From assembly GCF_902706285.1 (NCBI RefSeq), contig NZ_CACSKD010000020.1, positions 1-64,000 on the forward strand: a DNA stretch of 64,000 nucleotides. The letters run 5' to 3'. A program made the position numbers and the translations under genes. Origin of the DNA: Rhizobium sp. 18055. GTDB taxonomy: Bacteria; Pseudomonadota; Alphaproteobacteria; Rhizobiales; Rhizobiaceae. How positions within the stretch are numbered: position 1 is the first letter of the stretch; the number at the start of each line of letters is the position of its first letter. Below the pieces are notes generated by a model, which worked only from the letters and a program-made list of their open reading frames with translations, was not told the DNA's origin and made no database searches. This document shows positions 18,088 through 28,357 of this stretch, piece after piece.

Positions 18088-19119
18088 ATGGACGATTTGA
18101 ATTTCGGCACCCGCGACAAACGTGGGCACTACATACCGAATGGGCGGCTGGAACTTGCACCGATCTGGTCGTTTCCGCCTAAGGTACTAAAGCTCTTGAA
18201 GTGGCTGCCGGGCTACTTCTTTCCTTGGAATGCATTCTTAGCTTTGACTGCGGTGGCTTACTGGCACTTCATCATCCCAGATCGGAGTGTTCTTGCACAT
18301 CTAACGTGGTCCTGGCCACTCATCCTATTTGCTGCGAACGCGGCGAGCTTGTTCGTGGTCTACGGTTTCTTCGAGCTCAACATGTTTGTGTTGAAGCGTC
18401 AGGGAACGCGGTTCAAGTACAACAACCTCTTTCCGGGTGAGCAGAAATCGGACGTGTTCATCAGCGGAAACCAGAATATCGATAACGCTCTGCGGACGTT
18501 TTTGATTTCAATCCCGCTGTGGACTGCGGTCGAAGTCTTGGTCCTTTGGGCCTTCGCCAATGGCTATGTACCTTGGCTCACTTTCACCGAAAATCCATGG
18601 AAGCTCGCCATCGTGGCGTTGATCGTACCGCTTATTCACGAAACGCACTTCTATGCAATTCATCGCCTGATCCACACGCCGTTCTTGTACAAATGGGTTC
18701 ATTCAATACACCACAATTCGGTAAATCCGAGCCCGTGGTCTTCTCTGTCTATGCATCCTCTGGAGGCTCTTCTCTACTTCTCTGTTGGCGTTTGGCATCT
18801 CATTCTGCCTTCCAATCCGCTGATTGCACTCTACCAGTTGAACACGGCAGGCCTCGGCGCGTTCATTGGCCATCTTGGCTTCGACAGGATTGAAGTTACA
18901 GAGGCATCCGCATTCGGAAGTCACGCCTACTCTCACTACCTGCATCACAAGCATTTCGAGGTGAATTACGCTGATGGCGTCATGCCCTTCGATCACATCT
19001 TTGGATCGTATCATGATGGTACCAAAGAAGCTGACGAACGGATGAAGGTCCGTTTCCGGAAGAAGAAAGAACGCATAGCTGCCAAGCTGGCCAAGCTGGC
19101 CAAGCAGAATGCACAATAA
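18088..19119 (+). CDS. Sterol desaturase/fatty acid hydroxylase superfamily membrane di-iron oxygenase
   Basis: A protein of 343 residues with several hydrophobic segments (about 45-65, 75-100, 140-185, 225-260). The His clusters of the integral-membrane di-iron hydroxylases are present: HETHFYAIHR at 184-193, HSIHH at 205-209 and HYLHH at 283-287. Family members insert oxygen into, or desaturate, unactivated carbons and need an electron supply. Here a Rieske ferredoxin and a FAD reductase gene follow at once, giving a complete three-component system, parallel to MocD-MocE-MocF of rhizopine breakdown. The start has GGGAGG nine bases upstream. The C-terminus carries a short LAKLAK tandem repeat. 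Substrate not readable. Confidence 0.82.
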   Translation: MDDLNFGTRDKRGHYIPNGRLELAPIWSFPPKVLKLLKWLPGYFFPWNAFLALTAVAYWHFIIPDRSVLAHLTWSWPLILFAANAASLFVVYGFFELNMFVLKRQGTRFKYNNLFPGEQKSDVFISGNQNIDNALRTFLISIPLWTAVEVLVLWAFANGYVPWLTFTENPWKLAIVALIVPLIHETHFYAIHRLIHTPFLYKWVHSIHHNSVNPSPWSSLSMHPLEALLYFSVGVWHLILPSNPLIALYQLNTAGLGAFIGHLGFDRIEVTEASAFGSHAYSHYLHHKHFEVNYADGVMPFDHIFGSYHDGTKEADERMKVRFRKKKERIAAKLAKLAKQNAQ

Positions 19120-19200
19120 GCACCCGCAGAATAGCTACAACCAGCGAACTGTACACAATGAGACACGGCAGATCGTCCGTGTCAGAGGAGGGAGTGAAAA

Positions 19201-19512
19201 ATGACAAGTTGGATCGATGCTTGCGCAAAGAGTGACATTGAGGCGGAGGAATCCTTCCGCTTCGACCATAGTGGGCGTGTATTGTTGATCTATCGCAGCC
19301 CCGACGACGAATATTTTGCGACCGATGGCATATGTACGCATGAGCACATCTTTCTCCAAGACGGATTGGTGATGGGCTACGAAGTCGAATGTCCGAAGCA
19401 CGCTTCAACATTTGACTACCGGACCGGCGAAGCCCTCAAGGCACCTGCATGCGTCGATCTGCGCACCTATCCTGTCAAGATTGAGGGCGAGCGCGTCCTC
19501 ATTGGATTGTAA
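19201..19512 (+). CDS. Rieske [2Fe-2S] ferredoxin, MocE-like
   Basis: A small soluble protein of 103 residues. CTHEH at 45-49 and CPKHA at 64-68 give the two Cys and two His ligands of a Rieske cluster. Stand-alone proteins of this type carry electrons from a flavoprotein reductase to an oxygenase, and the rhizopine protein MocE is a close type. It lies between the di-iron oxygenase and the reductase gene, with two bases to the latter. A GGAGGGAG ribosome site precedes the ATG. Confidence 0.9.
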   Translation: MTSWIDACAKSDIEAEESFRFDHSGRVLLIYRSPDDEYFATDGICTHEHIFLQDGLVMGYEVECPKHASTFDYRTGEALKAPACVDLRTYPVKIEGERVLIGL

Positions 19513-19514
19513 AG

Positions 19515-20744
19515 ATGTCAGGGTTGGTCATAATTGGAGCAGGTCATGCCGGATGCAGGGCCGCTGAGGCAATCTGCAATCTCGGATGGGATGGGCCGCT
19601 ACACCTGATAAATGCCGAAGCTTGTCGTCCATACGAACGGCCTCCCCTGTCAAAGGCTATTTTGTCGGGTGAGCGTTCCGTATCCGACTTACCGCTGCTG
19701 CGAGACGCAATTTTCAGTCGGCCAAACTTTTTCTACGAACAATCTGCAAGGGTCGCGTTAATTGATCGGGTGAACCAATCAGTTACGCTGAATGACGGCC
19801 GCGTCATCCCTTACTTGCGCCTGTTGATCGCGACCGGCGCTACAGCTCGATCATTGCCTTTGCAACAAAACGGCTATCCTCAAATTTACTCGATCCGAAC
19901 TATTTCTGACGTGGAGGGGTTCAAAGCGAACTTCCACGCCGGCGCACGTTTGGTCATCATTGGCGGTGGGCTGATCGGACTTGAGGTCGCCGCGACAGCT
20001 CGCAAGGCCGGATGTCAGGTTCACGTGATTGAAGCAGGACCGAGGCTCCTCATGAGAATTCTGCCAGAGGAGCTAGAGGGCGAACTACGTCGTGATCATG
20101 TTCAAGCCGGTATTGCCTTCCACTTTGACAGCGCAGTTTCACAGATCACCGGAAATGGCCGTGTCGAGGCGGTCCAACTTGTAAATGGAGAACGTCTGGC
20201 CTGTGACGCGGTACTTGTGAGCATTGGTTCGGTTCCAGACACCGCGATCGCCGAGGCCTGCGGGTTGAAGGTCGACAATGGAATTGCCGTTGACGAGTAT
20301 CTACGAACCGAAGATCCAAACATTTTTGCCGCGGGCGACGTTTGTCGCGTCTTCACGCAAGACGGCTCTTACCGGCTTGAATGCTGGCGGAACTCAGGCG
20401 ATCAAGGGGAAATCGCAGGCCAAAATATGGTTGGAGATCTTAGACCGTATTCCGGGACGCCGTGGATGTGGTCCGACCAATACGACAAGGTCGTTCAAGC
20501 CGCTGGCGTGGTGAACCCCGGTCAAGAAATCGTGGTGAAAGATCTTGGCGGCGCCGGCAAAGCATCCTTCCATTATGAAGTAGGGAGATTGTCGGCGGTC
20601 GTGGCGTATGGTTCCATCGGAGTGGTCGCCAAGACGGTGAGCGTTGGTCGTACCATGCTCGAACGTGGAATCTCCCCAAATCCCGACGACATTGCGACTG
20701 CAGCCGATCTTCGAATTTTCCTCAGAACGCCGGCGACGGCATAA
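19515..20744 (+). CDS. FAD/NAD(P)-dependent ferredoxin reductase
   Basis: A protein of 409 residues. The FAD loop GAGHAG lies at 8-13, a second dinucleotide loop GGGLIGLE near 150 binds NAD(P)H, and FAAGDVC near 275 closes the FAD site. The C-terminal domain fits the ferredoxin reductase group that serves aromatic and alkane oxygenases. It should pass electrons from NAD(P)H to the Rieske ferredoxin encoded two bases upstream. Confidence 0.9.
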   Translation: MSGLVIIGAGHAGCRAAEAICNLGWDGPLHLINAEACRPYERPPLSKAILSGERSVSDLPLLRDAIFSRPNFFYEQSARVALIDRVNQSVTLNDGRVIPYLRLLIATGATARSLPLQQNGYPQIYSIRTISDVEGFKANFHAGARLVIIGGGLIGLEVAATARKAGCQVHVIEAGPRLLMRILPEELEGELRRDHVQAGIAFHFDSAVSQITGNGRVEAVQLVNGERLACDAVLVSIGSVPDTAIAEACGLKVDNGIAVDEYLRTEDPNIFAAGDVCRVFTQDGSYRLECWRNSGDQGEIAGQNMVGDLRPYSGTPWMWSDQYDKVVQAAGVVNPGQEIVVKDLGGAGKASFHYEVGRLSAVVAYGSIGVVAKTVSVGRTMLERGISPNPDDIATAADLRIFLRTPATA

Positions 20745-20758
20745 TTGGACACAGAGAC

Positions 20759-21592
20759 ATGCAAAAGTTTATGGTGTTTCAATCTCTTTGGGCGATGGAA
20801 TTGCGCAGTGCCCTCCAACCCGAGCGTTCGCTCGAAGAGAATCTGCAGCTCATCAAGTCCGCCGGCTTCGAAGGTATCAGCACAGACTGGCGTGACAGAG
20901 AATATGCCGGTCGAGTGAGTTCCATCCTTAAAGAGGAAGGAATGCTTGCCGAAGGGCAATGTTTTCCGCGAACGATAGACGATCTTAAGCCGGTCTTGGA
21001 TAATGCCGTCGAATTTGGTGTTCATCATATAGACCTGCAGCCCGATATCCGGCCTCGTAGAGTGCAGGATTGTCTTCCACTATTGGAAGGTTGGAACCGG
21101 TTGGCCGAGGAAGCAGGTGTCGATGTCTATATCGAGACACATCGCGACCGCATGACAACTGATCTCCATTTCACTCTCGATCTGCTGGAAGCGTTTCCAA
21201 AGATGCGCCTGCTCGGAGACATCTCTCACTACGTCGTGGGGCGCGAGTTCGCCTGGCCAATTCCGAATGAAAATCATCGCGAGATAGAGCAAATCCTCGA
21301 CAACGCGTGGGCCTTCCACGGCAGGGTTGCGAGCAGAGAACAAGTCCAGATCGAAATATTATTCAAACAGCACAAGATTTGGCTTCAGCAGTTTCTCAGC
21401 TGGTGGGAATACGGCTTCAGAAGCTGGCGTAATCGGGCCGCAGATTCCGACACGCTTGTTTTCACATGCGAGCTCGGGCCCAAGCCGTACGCCATCACAG
21501 GATTCGAAGGCGAAGACACAACGGACCGGTGGGCTGAGGCACTGGTGCTGAGGGATGAGATCCTTCGGGTTTGGGAACGGGTCGCAAAGTAA
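20759..21592 (+). CDS. Xylose-isomerase-like TIM-barrel protein (sugar isomerase/epimerase)
   Basis: A protein of 277 residues. The pattern fits AP-endonuclease-2/xylose-isomerase-like barrels: SAGFEGISTDW near 40, HHIDLQPD near 90, VYIETHRDR near 123 and LLGDISHYVVG near 150. Acidic and His residues at these places usually bind a metal. Family members isomerise or epimerise sugars and inositol derivatives (IolE, IolI). It lies 14 bases after the reductase gene and is probably the next step on the demethylated product. Substrate unknown. Confidence 0.7.
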   Translation: MQKFMVFQSLWAMELRSALQPERSLEENLQLIKSAGFEGISTDWRDREYAGRVSSILKEEGMLAEGQCFPRTIDDLKPVLDNAVEFGVHHIDLQPDIRPRRVQDCLPLLEGWNRLAEEAGVDVYIETHRDRMTTDLHFTLDLLEAFPKMRLLGDISHYVVGREFAWPIPNENHREIEQILDNAWAFHGRVASREQVQIEILFKQHKIWLQQFLSWWEYGFRSWRNRAADSDTLVFTCELGPKPYAITGFEGEDTTDRWAEALVLRDEILRVWERVAK

Positions 21593-21609
21593 ATAACAGG
21601 GAGAACGTT

Positions 21610-22737
<1,128 letters not shown>

Positions 22738-23094
22738 CGCCTTGAAAAGATTTACTCAAGAAGGCATTTGAGGGGACTCAAGTTCTATTTCCCGGATCGG
22801 AGTGATTTCATGCCAAATATCGCGTCGTCGGATGCATATCGCGTTCCGCGTGGAATGTATGGCCCGCCCTGCTTGCAAGTTGTTTTTTGATTTCCTGTGC
22901 AGTCTGCTTCAACGTATTTGGTCTTACGGTCAGGCCGTGGCCAAGATGGATATCCGCACGTCCAGAGCCACGATTACCAACACGGCTTCAATGAACCATT
23001 TCCACGCCTGGGCTATCTGAACGCCAATCAACTGTCAGGCCATCTCCATTCCACTCGCAAACATCGTGGGCTGCTCCTCCGAGCAACCAATAAC
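22738..23094. other. Gene-free stretch after the formaldehyde dehydrogenase gene
   Basis: No gene is supported. Small plus-strand frames at 22802 and 22897 show no domain. The stretch runs into an IS110-family fragment, so it is probably insertion debris. Confidence 0.5.
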
Positions 23095-23210
23095 TCAGAA
23101 TACTGCCACGCCGTAGGCCCGCTCATAGGGCCGCCCCTTGCGCAACACCGCCCAGGCGATACGCGCGAGCTTGTTTGCCAAGGCCACGATCACGACATCG
23201 CGCTGGATGC
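23095..23210 (-). pseudogene. C-terminal fragment of an IS110-family transposase
   Basis: The minus strand reads VIVALANKLARIAWAVLRKG and ends AYGVAVF before a stop at 23095-23097. This matches the conserved C-terminus of IS110-family transposases (compare ALANKMARIAW at 6480). Upstream sequence is not recognisable, so only the last 35-40 residues survive. Confidence 0.65.
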
Positions 23211-23355
23211 CTCGGGACAACGTAACCGGTGTTACGCTCCCACGTTGTCCTCGCCGCCCTCTGTGATCGGCTTTACATGGACAAGCAGCGGGAGTTTCGT
23301 ATCCATCCGAGCAGGGCCGCAGGATTTTGAGCAGCGCGCGTGGTAACGTCGGTTG

Positions 23356-23551
23356 ATGGAGATCGATGAGGACAAGATCGACGAGGCCGTTTTGGCGCTG
23401 TTATGGCTGACGCTGCATAACGAGCGTTGGGCCTGGAAGGGTTTCGACTGGGCGACGACGGATCGGCTTCACAAGAAGGGCATGATCGGCGACCCAGTCA
23501 ACAAGTCGAAGTCATTGATCCTGACCGATGAAGGCCTGGAGCGTTCGGAAG
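23356..23551 (+). pseudogene. DUF6429-like protein, C-terminus removed by an IS6 element
   Basis: The frame starts MEIDEDKIDEAVLALLWLTL and continues to LTDEGLERSE (about 65 native residues). It resembles a small family of about 75-80 residues often found near transposons. At 23552 the IS6 terminal repeat begins and the frame runs on into IS sequence to 23592, so the natural C-terminus is lost. Function unknown. Confidence 0.6.
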
Positions 23552-24369
23552 GGTGTTGTCACGTTAAGTTGCCCAGGCCGAGAATGGGCTGACGCTCTCG
23601 GATTTCACGCGAGGCACGCGGCGATTTTCCATGTGTCGAATGCTTCGAGGCGGTGGTAGCGAATTGTTTGCGCGGCGCGGCGGCGGGAGGGAACAGAAAA
23701 GCAATTGCGGGTAGTGGAGTGCATGGAGACGAACCGCTGCAATGCTCCCGGCGATCGGTGACCCTGCATGGTTCGTTCTCGTTTTCGAAACGGCAGGTGG
23801 CTGTTCTCGGCCCGATTATTGAGGCCCTTGTGCGACCAATGGTCAAGTCCGGGTGCCACGTCCGCCTTTGCTGCACCGTACGAGCGGAGCTTATCAGTAA
23901 TGATCCGTTTGGGAACATAGCCATAGCGCTTCATCAACGCCACCAGCAGGCGCCTTGCCGCCCTTTTATCACGTCGGTTCTGCAAGATTTCTTCGAGAAC
24001 GGTGCCGTACTGATCGACTGCGCGCCAGAGCCAGAATTTCTCTCCAGCGCATTTCACAACGACTTCGTCCAGATACCAAATATCGCCGGGGCGCGCCTGC
24101 CGTCGCCGTAGGTTGCGGGCGATCCGGGGTCCGAACTTGGCGATCCAACGGCGGACCGTCTCATACGACACGTCGATTCCACGCTCGAGCAACATTTCTT
24201 CGACTTCGCGCAGACTCAGATTGAACCGCAGGTAAAGCCAGACCGCGTGAGAAACGACCTGCGGCGGAAAACGGTGACGCTTGAAACTGATATCGGGTGT
24301 CTGCATCGCCGAAATTTATGCGCAACACGTCGGGCAGGCAACTCCCAGCCCGCTTAACGTGACAACACC
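23552..24369 (-). mobile_element. IS6-family insertion sequence, 818 bp with 17-bp terminal repeats
   Basis: The terminal inverted repeats are GGTGTTGTCACGTTAAG at 23552-23568 and its exact reverse complement at 24353-24369. The element encodes one transposase. The eight bases outside each end differ (TTCGGAAG and AAGCAGGG), so there is no target duplication, and the flanks belong to two different truncated genes. Confidence 0.88.
23605..24306 (-). CDS. IS6-family transposase (intact)
   Basis: A protein of 233 residues. A helix-turn-helix-like N-terminus (SLREVEEMLLERGIDVSYETVRRW, about 31-54) is followed by a DDE core: Asp80 in IWYLDEV, Asp138 in IITDKL and Glu167 in NNRAENSH. Length and motifs are complete, so it could still be active. 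Members move by a replicative, cointegrate-forming route and commonly delete adjacent DNA. The frame is contained wholly within the element's terminal repeats. Confidence 0.9.
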   Translation of the reverse strand: MQTPDISFKRHRFPPQVVSHAVWLYLRFNLSLREVEEMLLERGIDVSYETVRRWIAKFGPRIARNLRRRQARPGDIWYLDEVVVKCAGEKFWLWRAVDQYGTVLEEILQNRRDKRAARRLLVALMKRYGYVPKRIITDKLRSYGAAKADVAPGLDHWSHKGLNNRAENSHLPFRKRERTMQGHRSPGALQRFVSMHSTTRNCFSVPSRRRAAQTIRYHRLEAFDTWKIAACLA

Positions 24370-26814
24370 AAGCAGGGTAACCAGCGGGCTGTGAACGCCA
24401 CCTTCAGCCCGCTCGTCAGCAGTCAGTCGCTGAATGAGATTGTTAAAGTCGCCGTCACCCTGCCGGATCTGCTGAAGTTGTGTTTGCCGAGTTGATCGTC
24501 TCGTCATGCTTTGTGACGTCGTGGAAGGCGACTGTGGAAGCACGATAAGGGTCATGCCTTCGATCGATTCCGCTGCACCTGGGCGACCGGCGCGACCAGC
24601 GAGATTGCGAAACTCAGCCGTAGACATCGGCTGAACGTCCGGTTCGTCTGCCTGGGTATCATAGCCACGCCTTAGCAGGCTGGTCAGAAAGATAATGTCA
24701 AACGGAAGGTTCACTCCCTCGGTTAGAGTTGCGGTCGCCACCGTGATTGGACAAATGCGTCGCTCGATGAGGGTCGTCATAAGACGGCGAAGTCGTTGTG
24801 GCATCTGGCCATGACTGGTTGCGATGCCTCGGTCGAGCAATCGCCGCTCGAACGAATCCATACCGCAATAGTCAATGCAGGCAGCACGAGCTGCCTGAAA
24901 TAGCGTGCGGTCGCTTTCTTCCACGGGCACGGCGAACCTATAGACGTTTGCCCAGCCAGGAAGATCAAATGCCTCGGCAAACCGACGCATTACACGCTCT
25001 GGCGACTGTGTCACCGACACAAGAATCCTGCGGCCACCTTCCAAGAGGTGGAGCGCAGTCCAAAGGGTGTAGATTTCAGTGAAGTGCGGAAGGCTATTTC
25101 TGATCGACGCTTCCGGCTGCGGCATCACTGGAATTCGCAATGGCAGGTAGACGGGAACATCGCGGCCCCGAACATACAGGGGCTGTCCGTTCATAAATTC
25201 AAGGGTGGCTTGAGGCGCGCGAAAAGGATCACACTGCAACGAGCCGATCACCTGTCTGCTACTACGATAACCGAGCCCGACGGGCACGGCGAGCGCCGAG
25301 TTTTCGATCCAGCGAGAAACCGGGCCTGCTGCTCCGCCGGCCACGGCAGTCAAAGCAATCCTCGGCATGTCGGGCTTAAGCGCAAAAAGGCGAGAGACCA
25401 TAGATTCAAGGCGCATTGGTCGGCTGTTATGCGAAGCCAGTTCCCTCATCGCCTTGGCATCGGCATCGCCAACAACTTGATGAGCTTCATCAACTATGAG
25501 CAGACGCAGGCGACGCACGAGCAAATGTCCGATGTACCGAATCAGCGCTTCTGCCTTTTCGACGGTGGCAATCAGTACTGCGGGCCGATCGGCCGTTAGC
25601 CAGTAGTCGGTAATTCCCCAATCGGCCCCTCCGTAGAGACCAGTGACGATTAAGTCCGCGCCGAGTTCTGCAGTCAGCTTTGTTTCAACTTCGCTGGCAA
25701 GTGCTCGGGACGGAACGATATATAAACCTAGCGGAGCATGCTCGTGCCCTTCGACAAGCAAAAGCTCTTTGACCAAAGCCAGGTTCGCGACGAGCGTCTT
25801 TCCAGATCCTGTCGGTGTACATAGCGCAAAGCTGTCGCGTTCGATGAGGCGTTCAAGCCCCTGGACTTGAGACGGCCACAGGATCCCTCGCCCGCGGGCG
25901 AATTGCTCCCGAGCAAACCTCCACATGCGAGGCTGTTGTGCGGGAAGGCGTTCTGAAAGGCGTGCGACCTTCACATGAATGCTGTCGGTGCTGAACCGTT
26001 TGGCCGTCGCTTCCATCAGCGTCAGCAATATCCAGAGTTCATCGCTCGAAAATCGCGAAACCGTGCCGATTAGCCCGCTGAGTTTGCTGACTGCGAGCGT
26101 GACCCGTTCACTTTTGCCTCGCCGTATCGCGTCAGCAAATAGCCCGATTGCTCGCACGGTTTCTGCAACGATATATTCGCCCATGCGACTGCCTGAACTA
26201 CGTGCAGCGCCGTGGTCTTGACGAGGGTCGCCACCGGCTTCGTCAGCAGGTCGATCAGTCTCGTGGTCAGCGACAACCTCCTGCAACAAAGGTGCAGAGC
26301 CATCGCGGCCGGTCAGGTGGGGGTGATTGAACCAGAACCGGGCGACAGACAACAAAACCACTTCAAAGTCGGCGGCGAGGAACGCGGCATAGATCGCCGC
26401 GGCATCTCCACCAAACTCACCCCTTCGAAGCAAGCTGGTCGCCATCGCGGGTAGTCCGGCCATCTGATAAGCGGCCGCAGACAGAAGCGCGACTGGCACA
26501 TCGCGAGTGACGGGGTCTGACGACCTTGAGAGCCACTCAAGCAGCTCGCCAGCGCGCCGGTAACACCCGCCCGCGTCGGGCGACGACGGTCCCTCAATTT
26601 CCGCAAATATTCCAGCCGCATGCAACAGACGGCGAGCATCCGCGAACTGTTCGTGCGACTCCTGTGCGCCCCAACCGATCGTTGGAACCTGCCAGGAATT
26701 CTGAAGGCTGCGGACGAACAATCGCGCTTGGGTCGACGTCAGTTCGTTTTCCGCCGCGCGATTGAGCCTGACAGTCGCGGCAAGCGCGCGACGTTGTTCA
26801 TCCAGTCTTGCCAT
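24316..26814 (-). pseudogene. DEAD/DEAH (Ski2-like) helicase, 3' end lost to IS6; HamB-like partner
   Basis: The frame gives 832 residues, the first 815 native and the last 17 read from the IS6 end (boundary 24369/24370). Walker A CTPTGSGKT lies near 333-341, the VDEAH box at about 441-445, motif V ATLTEGVNLPF near 695-705 and motif VI FRNLAGRAGRPG near 735-746. It is thus a superfamily 2 helicase with both motor domains, missing its C-terminal region. The ATG at 26814 overlaps the stop of the upstream gene (TAATG), so the pair is translationally coupled. A helicase paired with a DUF1837-type protein matches Hachiman/AbpAB anti-phage loci. Whether the truncated protein works is uncertain. Confidence 0.75.
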
Positions 26815-27941
26815 TATTCGGGGTTCCAAAGACCGTCATACAGGCGATCGATCAGCTCGACGCCGTTTGCGATCACCAGCTCGACGATTTGAAGGGAGCG
26901 ACCTGCGGTGTATTCGGGCGGTGGTGCGTTGATCGGTAGGTATGCCTGGCCAACAGCACGCCTAGCGGCTTTGTTACCAGCGATGAAGATATAATCAGTT
27001 CGCGCAAGAGGCGCCGCGCCGAGGAGAAGTGCTCGATCGAGCGATACGATTGCCTCGGCATATTCTTCGCGTGCCTTCTCACAGAGGAGCTTGTTTATCT
27101 GCTCCAAGCCCTGTGGCGCTGCGAGACCCGTATTCATCTCGTTCCAGATGCCGTCACCTTTGCGAACGCCAGCCGCTGCGGGTCCATCCCATTCACCAAG
27201 CATCAACTCGTCCATGACGGCGGGTGTCAACGACGCCCGCCACTTTGCCTCGCCGGCTATAAAGCGAACGACCTCTCTGGTGGCCGGATCAATGCCAAGC
27301 CCGATGAAGTCGTTTCCGTGTCTTCCAGATACTTCGCGGACCCGCGCCGGGTCTCGCGCAAGAGCAAAAATGTAGGCCTCGACCTCCACGTGATATCGAA
27401 ACAAGAAAATTGGTATCGACCAGTGATGGCGGCCGACGAACTGGTAGTCCTGAACAAGCATCCCCGCCATGACCTCTCCAAATAAGCCTTTCTTTGCCGT
27501 TGGAGGAAGACAGTTCGGGTAACGAGCATTCCCTCCAGGTCCGTCTGCGTCCGGATGAAGGTCGATTCGAGCTGCATGGTGAAACACGTCGCGCGCATCG
27601 AGATGTGCAGATTCAAAGTAAGGTCGTAGCGACGACACCAATGCCTCGTCGATCGGGGTCTGTTGTTCGAAAAGGATATGACCGTAGTTGTTGTTCACCC
27701 TGGCCGCGCCCGCCAGCCACCGGTTCAAAGCCTCCGTTGGAGGATTGCAATTATGCATCATTCCTGAAAAATTACCTCCCGGTTGGGCATCCCATCTGTC
27801 CAACGCGCCGCCATAGTGATCATACAACTTATTGTATTCATGGCCCGAAATAGTCAAACTTTGTTTTACGAGCGCTTTCGCGAGTTGAGCCGCGCCCCAC
27901 GCCCGAAACCTCCCCCTCGCCGTCATCTCGTGCAAGCCCAT
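26814..27941 (-). CDS. DUF1837/HamA-like predicted nuclease, partner of the helicase
   Basis: A protein of 375 residues. A conserved Glu in LFGEVMAGMLVQDY (about 156), HGNDFIGLGID at 208-218 and FIAGEAKW at 227-234 resemble the E...D...ExK pattern of PD-(D/E)xK nucleases as seen in the DUF1837/HamA family. In Hachiman, HamA is the DNA-cutting effector held by the HamB helicase. The start is taken at 27941; a second Met five residues on is also possible. It overlaps the helicase gene by one base. The family call rests on motif resemblance and on the helicase partner, so it is moderate. Confidence 0.5.
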   Translation of the reverse strand: MGLHEMTARGRFRAWGAAQLAKALVKQSLTISGHEYNKLYDHYGGALDRWDAQPGGNFSGMMHNCNPPTEALNRWLAGAARVNNNYGHILFEQQTPIDEALVSSLRPYFESAHLDARDVFHHAARIDLHPDADGPGGNARYPNCLPPTAKKGLFGEVMAGMLVQDYQFVGRHHWSIPIFLFRYHVEVEAYIFALARDPARVREVSGRHGNDFIGLGIDPATREVVRFIAGEAKWRASLTPAVMDELMLGEWDGPAAAGVRKGDGIWNEMNTGLAAPQGLEQINKLLCEKAREEYAEAIVSLDRALLLGAAPLARTDYIFIAGNKAARRAVGQAYLPINAPPPEYTAGRSLQIVELVIANGVELIDRLYDGLWNPE

Positions 27942-28357
27942 TTCCCCAACGCACCGCCGCCTGTGGCGGAACGTCGATCGCCTTGGCGACCACCCAAGTC
28001 TTATCCGCTGCTACAGATTGTGATAGAACACCGTCGAAGCACATTTGCACGCCAAACCGGCACTGCCCTCGAATCTGCCCCTTTTACCGCAGCACCGCAG
28101 CAGGGTCTGGATGTGCAATTTCTTCAGATCCTATCACATTGATATATGTTGTAAAAAAAACATTATACGGAAGCAATTTTGCCATTTGATTCCGCAAGCG
28201 GTGGTGATTGATGGCCGCGTCTCTAATCATCGATAAGTATGGCTTATCGGAAGTGATTGATTTCGAGCCACAAATCAGCGAAAAGGGGCTAGCCCCTAGC
28301 TCTGCTACGGGCTGCAAAGCGGCTGTTTCGGCCATTTTCATTCTGGAGATCCGCGCC
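27942..28357. other. Intergenic region with two inverted repeats, before the recombinase gene
   Basis: No gene is supported. Bases 28140-28175 are A/T-rich. The repeat CGATAAG-TATGG-CTTATCG lies at about 28229-28247, and a perfect 12-mer GGGGCTAGCCCC at about 28285-28296. Either could be a recombinase or regulator site for the downstream integrase gene, but nothing decides this. Confidence 0.35.

Noticed and set aside
19081..19113. Triple GCCAAGCTG tandem repeat
   Set aside because: It encodes a short Leu-Ala-Lys repeat at the end of the hydroxylase gene; ordinary coding repeat with no sign of another role.
28285..28296. GGGGCTAGCCCC palindrome as a terminator
   Set aside because: There is no T run and no gene ending upstream on either strand.
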